A program made the translations under genes and the position numbers. From Gnetum montanum (taxonomy: Eukaryota > Streptophyta > Gnetopsida > Gnetales > Gnetaceae), in NCBI GenBank assembly GCA_015680685.1, contig MNCI01003312.1:107160-171159 (forward strand): a stretch of DNA of 64,000 nt, in the 5' to 3' direction. Positions 57,763 to 64,000 of the stretch are shown here, one piece after another (position 1 is the stretch's first letter; each line of letters starts with the position of its first letter). The notes below the pieces were generated by a model. That model made no database searches and had not been told where the DNA came from. It saw nothing but the letters and a program-made list of their open reading frames with translations.

Positions 57763-58669
57763 TGATGAGTGGCGAGGTACCCCTACGCTCAACCATATGA
57801 ATACGAGCGTTTCATGCACGATCCAGTTGAACTCCATAGATGGGCTAGTTGTGGTATCTAGACAGTTACTCGTAGATTGCAGTTCACTATCTTCCCACCT
57901 GGACTAGTATTAGCTTTGTCACATATGGTTTAGTCCAGAGTGAGGTGTATGATGTGTTCCTATACTAATGCTACTCCTAGGGCTAATGGTAAATAATATT
58001 GACTAAACTAGGAGAGGGAGAGAGAGAGGGAGAGAATCTAAGCTAGCCTAAGTGCAATGAGCATCCGTTCCTTAATCATCTGTACACATCTTGGACCTCA
58101 TGCATGACTACTACTGGGATTACCAAGTGTAGATCCTAGGTACACTACTAGGTTACCAAGTAGTCACACTTAAATGCTCGTGATCAAGTCGTACTCATTC
58201 CGCATTTAATAGGATTTTAGGGTAAAGAGATGTTAACTAGGAAAGCAATAAATAACAATAAAAATTAAATAATTAAACTAAGTGAATGCTGCAATGATGA
58301 AGTAATCTCAATCTTTACTGCCGGTCATGTGCGTGTCCAAGTACGTCACACTCGAATAAGGATGCCATACAATTACAATCACCACACTGTGGGCATGCAC
58401 TGGGAGGAAAGGGTTGAGAGGAATCTAAACTTAAAAACTTATAATAAAATCTAAAGACTAATGCTAAAGCCAAGTGTGCCGCCTTTTATTTATAGGCTCA
58501 CATGGGAACCGCGATATCGCGTACGCGATATCGCATGCAGGCCACGATATCGCGTATGCGATATCGAGGGTTCGATAATAGGGGTCCGATATCGGGACCT
58601 AGTATCTTGTATAAGGGCTCCGATAACTGGGCCTGACAGACCATGACTCATACAGACCATGACTCATCA
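57763..58669 (-). repeat. 5' LTR of the younger gag-only element
   Basis: 907 bases, TGATGAGTCATGGTC ... GCCACTCATCA on the minus strand. The U3 array 58508-58567 has the best preserved palindromic units. A GA-rich microsatellite lies at 58012-58035 within the transcribed part. TATA-like CCTATAAATAAAAGG at about 58483-58497. Confidence 0.92.
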
Positions 58670-58679
58670 AATTCCATAA

Positions 58680-58943
58680 GTAAAACTCATATTATATGCC
58701 ATCTCAAATAAATAATTTAGGCTCAGTTTAAAGAACTAAAGAGTAAGTATGACAAGAAGAAATAGATAGAATTGATTCTATAAAGAAGAGCTTTTGTCAT
58801 TTGACATGTTAGATTTGAAAAGGAGAATCTTTGTAGAGTCAAAACATTAGTTCTATATGAAAACATCATAGTGATGGTCAGCTTGTAGAACCAAAAATTT
58901 GTTCTATAAGTGAACTTATTTTTGGTTCTACCTTGTTAGCTAG
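58680..58943 (+). repeat. Degenerate TTTGGTTCTACA-type array (right half)
   Basis: Further copies of the word array seen at 52255-52750 (for example GATTCTATAAAG near 58775, TTAGTTCTATATG near 58850, TTTGTTCTATAAG near 58898, TTTGGTTCTACC near 58922). Confidence 0.5.
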
Positions 58944-59788
58944 TGATGAAACATCATAAGATAAGTTGTGTCAACACATGCTTATCGACATAGCCTCATC
59001 AATGTATCCCCATCGATCCATGCTAGAGTGCATTCACACAAATACATCAGCACTTATGGAGTCATTACTTATATAAATGTGTGCACCCTTTGCATTTATA
59101 GCACCTTTTTATCATAGCGTTAGCCAAATTTTTTCAATTTCTCTATTGAAAAGTTAGAATATTTTTGTCTTAAGTGCTCATAGTATGGATATATAAGATT
59201 GTACAAAGTATTATTCAAGTGCCTATGTACTTGGACATGTTAGCATGATCGACAATAAAATTGAGATTTCTTACATCTATTGCAACACTTAAAATAGTTT
59301 ACTATTTCTTTTCAGTACTTTACTTTATATGCAATTTACTTCCATATTCTTAGTTAATTAATATGATTTAATCATAAGCATGTGAGTACGACCACTTTGA
59401 ACATAACATACTAACACTTGGTAATCTAGCAGTGTTGGTATAAGTTCAGGATGTGTATGGCAAGTGGAAATGGTTACTTCATGTGAGGATAGCTAACTTA
59501 AGAATTAGTTATTTAATTTAATTATAAAATCCTCATTTTAGTGTTAAGCAATTAAGAGAAAATATGATAAAATAATTATAAAAATATATATCTTATGCCT
59601 TAATCATACTTAACCATATGTATAGTTAGACACAAATATGGATTAAGAAGACAATGATTTGCTACTCCATGGTTCACTATTTAGAAATATCGACCACTTG
59701 GGAAACTAAGTCTACAAAATTTGACCAGATCACTAGTGAACACTTGTAATTCATATAGTTGGGCATAGGGGATACTCGTTGCTCATCA
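58944..59788 (+). repeat. 5' LTR of the gypsy element (+) running off the window
   Basis: 845 bases, TGATGAAACATC ... GTTGCTCATCA. The U3 has CATCAATG / CATCGATCC / ATCGACATAG repeats; TATA-like TTATATAAATG near 59080. Followed after one base by the PBS. Its ORF-bearing internal region is on the same strand. Confidence 0.88.
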
Positions 59789-59789
59789 T

Positions 59790-59807
59790 TAACACCATTT
59801 CCAGGGA
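59790..59807 (+). promoter_or_regulatory. Primer binding site (tRNA-Asp type, decayed)
   Basis: TAACACCATTTCCAGGGA, corresponding position by position to TGGCGCCGTTGCCGGGG-type sites with G-to-A and C-to-T changes. Confidence 0.7.
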
Positions 59808-59948
59808 CTTAGTTTAGATAAGTGCACTAATTATTATCAACTAGTGATCTTTTATAAAATCATTGTAAGAAAAACACAATAAGAAATCATTCATAATAAC
59901 AATAATATTATTATTATCTCAAGGCACACTTAAGACACATTACTAAAA

Positions 59949-62400
59949 TGGCTTCTGCTCATAGGAATGAATCTCCACTAAATAGGAACAAATCCAGTAG
60001 GCAACAAGAAAGGACACAGAGGACTATCGATGAGAAGTCTCAACAACTATAAGTCATGTATGCCCATCTAGATCCCTATTATTCAGACTTTACCTTTATT
60101 CTCCACTAGGATGAGTAGTTACATTGGAGAGATATGGATAGTAGCATTATATTACCTTCTGATTGATTCATTCTCACCATGCTCAAGGCCCAGCTCATGA
60201 GACTGGACATTGAAATAGCAAAGTCTGAGTATGAAATCATGGATCAAATCTCCAGGGACTACTAGCCTATAGAAGTGTATCTTTGGAAAGAAAAACACAT
60301 GGAGGTCCACTATAAAGCCTCCAAGGGCAAATAGATCCCACCACCATTTTTTCAATAATTGCATTAAGAGGGAGAGGATTTCTTTGCTAGGTAGTTTCAA
60401 TATACAAATTCTCCTCCTTTCTTTGAGGAGGAAATCTTTCATCAATTGTTGTAGTTAACCTTTTGAAACCTTAGTGAAAGAAAGATAGGATCTAAAGGTT
60501 AAAGAACCTTCAAAGATTAAGTCTTCTAGTCATTCATCCAAGGATAATAGAAATGATAAAGATAGGGAGAGGATCAAGATAAGGACCAAAAAAGAAGGAC
60601 TAAAAGGCATTGTTCTCCTAGTCCTTCACCTTCATCATCCTTCTCATCATTAAATTTTAACAAGAGGAGTTGTGGCAAAGATAAAGATAGAGGTGATTAA
60701 GATTGAGATAGAGATGATAGGAGGTCCCATCATGATGATAAGAACCAAGATGGGAGTCAACATAGAAAGGAACAAGAGCATCATCAAGAAAGGTGGCACA
60801 ATAGAACTCGCCATAGGAAGCATGGTCATAATAGGGACCACCATGGATGTGATGATGATGAAGAATCATTTTTGGCCAATAGAAACCTGTTGAATATTTT
60901 AGAAGTAGTCAGAGTCTCCACCAGGTATCAAAAGGATACTAGGATCAAAAGGTTGGATATGAACAATATCTTCAAATTTGAAGGAGGATATAGTATAGAT
61001 CTCAAGCATCATCTACAAGCTTTCCATGATGTCTGCAATTTACAAAACATTAAGAATGAGTGGTAGAAGATAAATTATTTCAAAGGACACTTATTAAAGA
61101 AGCAAAAAGTTGGTACTAGTCTCCAGAACTGAAATTCATTCACAGATGGAGTATAATGATGGAGCTATTTAATGACAAATACCAGATGTACTCTAGAGTA
61201 TCCAATTTGAGGAAACAAATCCAAGGATGAAAGCAAAGAAATAATGAGTCCTTGGATGTGTCTTTGGGAAGGTACTACTCCCTCTTGCACCAATGGCTAG
61301 GCCATGGATTCTCTCAAAGGGAGTAGCTTCGCCACATCATAGATGGGCTTCAAAATAAAACAGAGGAAACTCTTAAGATCTTTACTTAAGGAAGAATTTT
61401 TGAAATGCAACCTCATTAGATCCAAAGGCTAATTGAGAAGGTGAGAAAGGAAAAAGAGGAGTTGAAAAAATATGAAATTGCAGAGGAATATAACAGGGAT
61501 CCCTCCATCTGCAAGAGGGAGGCATGTTTCTATGACTTAGCGTAGGAAGCATCATGAAATGAAGTGGTGTAGAGAAAGACCTTACCAATACAAAAATATG
61601 TCACTAAAATATCATCTAAGCTAGATAAAATGTGGGCTCCTTAGATGAAAAGTTTTAAATTGCTCTTAAAATTATGGAACAGAAGGCAAAGTAGGGGAGT
61701 AGTGAACAAGATAAAAGGAGAAGGAAAGATACAGAAATGGATTATCATTAATAAAAAGGTAAGGTTGCAATAATCAATGAGGTTGCAAATTTAGAAATAG
61801 ATGACAATGGATGTAATATCTACCAATATGAACATCCCAAAGGATGTTGTCCTATGCTGTTGCATCTACAAGAATCTAGGATGTATGTCTTAAATCTAAA
61901 ATTTTCAAAAAGGTAAACACCCAAGAGATTTCCTTACCCATAAGGTAATTAGTGGAACATCACATCAACCTTAGGAGCAATCTTAGTCATGGCAAAATCC
62001 AAAGTCATGGAAAATGCCACCACTGTAGTAGTATTATCCATATCAGCTATTAGATCCCTATGGATATGATGTCCAACAACTTGTATCTCCACGTAGCTGT
62101 ACGAGCCACACTCCTTTCTCATATCATCACTACCCTCTTAAACGTTACTAAATGTTTACTCTGACAAATGAATCTCCTTCCACTTATCCTTCTCTATATC
62201 CATCACCTAACTATGCATTATCTAACACTACTCCCTTACCACCTGCTCCACCTATGTAAGAAGAAATTTTGCCATTGCCATAGCAAACAAATGCTATGAG
62301 GGTAGTTAATTTATAGCCAAATATCCATCTAAATGGTTCTGAATAGAAGCCTCAGAAGAGGGCTTTCTTTAGAATCAATAGTCCATAGAAATCCTCTTAG
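59949..62400 (+). pseudogene. gag of the gypsy element (+)
   Basis: Starts MASAHRNESPLNRNKSSRQQ at 59949. The core is at 60940-61400: LDMNNIFKFEGGYSIDLKHH, LQAFHDVCNLQN, FNDKYQMYSRVSNLRKQIQG (frames switch), LRHIIDGLQNKTEETLKIF. Then LIEKVRKEKEELKKYEIAEE (about 61430-61490), a knuckle-like CNIYQYEHPKGCCPMLLHL near 61818-61870, and EKPQKRAFFRINS-like text near 62345. Many stops. Same domain order as the two gag-only elements. Confidence 0.8.
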
Positions 62401-62579
62401 AGACTACTAGCTATTAACCCTGCTCCATCCACTTTTGAAACTACCCTCAAATCTGCTTCAAACCAAACCTCCTCTAATGTCCATATAATCATGTTGACCC
62501 ATGTAGTCACTGATTAGATAAAGGTAGGCCACCTTTCCAAGAAATGATTTGATCATGAGAGTCCCTTTATCTATTTGCA

Positions 62580-62880
62580 AATTGTAGAAAATGATCCATG
62601 CAAGGTTCTATTGGACTCAAGTTCTAGAGTGAATTTGATTTCATAAGAAATGTATAAGACTTGGAACTTGCTACCGCTAAAGAAATGTAACATTAGGCTA
62701 GAGCTTGCAGATTAGTCCATCACTATTCCTTTGGGATTAGTGGAGGACATTGTGACCATCATTTGTGGGTGGTCTTATCCAATATATTTCCTAGTGATCC
62801 ATGTGGATAATTGTAAGGGGGACTTCCCTATTATCATGGAAATGGCTTGGCTTAGCATAATTATTCCAAGTTGGGGATTT
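62580..62880 (+). pseudogene. Aspartic protease domain of the gypsy element
   Basis: DPCKVLLDSSSRVNLISYEM (from about 62595), LELAD...SITIPLGLVEDI (about 62700-62750), then YFLVIHVDN and DFPIIMEMAWLS. The layout matches retropepsin-type protease of plant gypsy elements. The active-site D-S/T-G reads D-S-S (62614-62622), so the catalytic glycine is lost. Confidence 0.75.
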
Positions 62881-63489
62881 GAGTCCAAGGAAAATGAATT
62901 TGGAAAGATAAAGAAGAAGAGAGTTCCATGCATTGCATATAGTGACATAGGGTGCCATTGCATGCAAAGGATATGGGCCATGCAAATCACATCCATCATA
63001 GCATACAGTATGTATGGAAAAGCAGCTAATATTTAAAGGTGCCTAGATGTAGCAATCACAAAATATGAAGGTACCTAGTGGCTGACAACAGATATAAGAA
63101 TAGACTCAAAAATATGCATGAAACTAGCAAAAAGCCTCATAAGTGCTTACATTTATAGTATGAATAAAATAGAGTAGATCCATAGCCAACTTCCTCATGC
63201 ACAGATTGAGATGCATCAGGGAGAGTTGAGGATTCTAGATCACTTTAAGTAGCAGCCTCTTGAATTCAAAAGTTTACCAGCCAATCTAGAATACATTTTT
63301 CTTAACAATGGAAAACTAGTAATTATCAATGCCAACCTCGCTCAATCATAATAAATAAAATCACTAAAAGTAATAAAAAATTACCAACAATGTTTTTTTG
63401 GTCATATCATGAACTAACAAGGATAGATCCATAGATATGACAACATCAAATCTATAGAGACTCCTCCATCAAACCAAAAAGGCAACCGC

Positions 63490-64000
63490 AGAGGAAGTTG
63501 AATCCAAAGCTTAAGCAAGTTATTAAGGATAAAACTGAACAACTTGTTAAGGCAAGATTCATTTATCCCATTGCAAATAGTGAATGGGTTAGCCCACTCA
63601 TAATTGTACTAAAGAAAGATAGAAAATGAAGAGTCTAAATAGACTATAGATTGTTAAACATGGCAACTTTAAAAGATTATTTTCCATTACCATTTGTAGA
63701 CCAAGTGTTGGATACTATTACAGGGCATGGCTACTATAATTTTCTTGATGGTTATAGTGGCTATAACCAAATCTAAATAGTACTAAAGAATTATGTCAAA
63801 ACAACCTTCACAAGTTCCTAGGGAACTTTTGCATATAAAAATATGCCCTTTGGCATTTACAATGCTCCTACTACTTTCCAATGCTTGGTGCTTAGCGTTT
63901 TTCAGTAACAAATTAATAGTGGCATGGATGTCTTCATGGATGACTTCTCCACCTATGGCACCAACTTTGAACAAGCCTTTGATCATATGAAGTGCTAAAA
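63490..64000 (+). pseudogene. Reverse transcriptase N-terminal half, cut by the window end
   Basis: KAQFIYP-like KARFIYPIANSEWVSPLIIV, KKDRK, DYRLLNMATLKDYFPLPFVD, HGYYNFLDGYSGYNQI, NMPFGIYNAPTTFQ and VFMDDFSTYG with the FMDD catalytic box at 63932-63943. 'VFMDDFSxYG' is typical of Tat/Athila-type plant elements. A few TAG/TGA stops. The remaining RT, RNase H and integrase would lie outside the window. Confidence 0.88.

Larger units (their letters stand above)
52761..58669 (-). mobile_element. Complete gag-only gypsy-type LTR element, TSD AATTC
   Basis: LTRs 52761-53679 and 57763-58669; AATTC at 52756-52760 and 58670-58674. Internal 4.08 kb on the minus strand: PBS TGGCACCGTTGTCGGGGAA (57743-57761), gag (about 57620-55650), GGGGGATATCCCCC (55650-55663), conserved block (54600-54660), aORF remnant (54291-53854), polypurine tract ATGGGGGTA just before the 3' LTR. 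No protease, RT, RNase H or integrase motif. LTR differences by eye are few and mostly transitions, so it is the youngest complete element here. Confidence 0.92.

Overview
This is a plant nuclear window, almost certainly from a seed plant with a repeat-rich genome. The evidence is a 22-exon importin-beta gene with plant-type introns, Ty3/gypsy elements primed by tRNA-Asp, Ty1/copia and LINE relics, and tRNA-derived SINEs. I cannot name the species. Only one host gene is intact; nearly everything else is transposable-element sequence in different states of decay.

Layout: 1-257 is an LTR fragment (-). 258-8526 is the 3' half of a Ty3/gypsy element (+) with end of RT, RNase H, integrase, a 3' additional ORF (aORF) and the 3' LTR. 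It abuts an inverted, truncated LTR (8527-9157). 9.2-16.7 kb is AT-rich, with SINEs and a copia RT relic (-). 16742-23419 is a complete gag-only gypsy-type element (-) with TSD GTATG. 23.9-24.9 kb holds a LINE relic and a tRNA-Ile-like SINE. 26495-37631 (-) is an intact importin-beta gene of the SAD2/importin-7/8 group, 1033 codons, with its promoter at about 37.65-38.05 kb. 38.8-41.3 kb is a 776-bp tandem duplication carrying SINEs; one copy is interrupted by a solo LTR that contains the only assembly gap. 41366-42251 is a second solo LTR inside a third SINE copy. 42.3-43.2 kb is a LINE relic. 44328-50529 is a nearly full-length, strikingly GC-rich LINE (-). 52761-58669 is a second complete gag-only element (-) with TSD AATTC. 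58944 to the end is the 5' part of a gypsy element (+) with LTR, PBS, gag, protease and RT.

The gypsy elements belong to one superfamily: LTRs of the form TGATG...CATCA, a tRNA-Asp-type PBS, related gag proteins and a shared module downstream of gag/pol. The two complete copies have no detectable pol, so they must have depended on autonomous relatives such as those at 0.3-8.5 kb and 58.9-64 kb. The most unusual feature of the window is in their U3 regions: CpG-rich palindromic minisatellites just upstream of the TATA box. One type is built from the unit GCGATATCGCGTAC; the other from TCGACG/CATACACG-type repeats. The assembly gap begins directly in such an array.

All coordinates were read by hand. 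Exon boundaries of the importin gene were checked by reading-phase arithmetic (3102 coding bases including stop).
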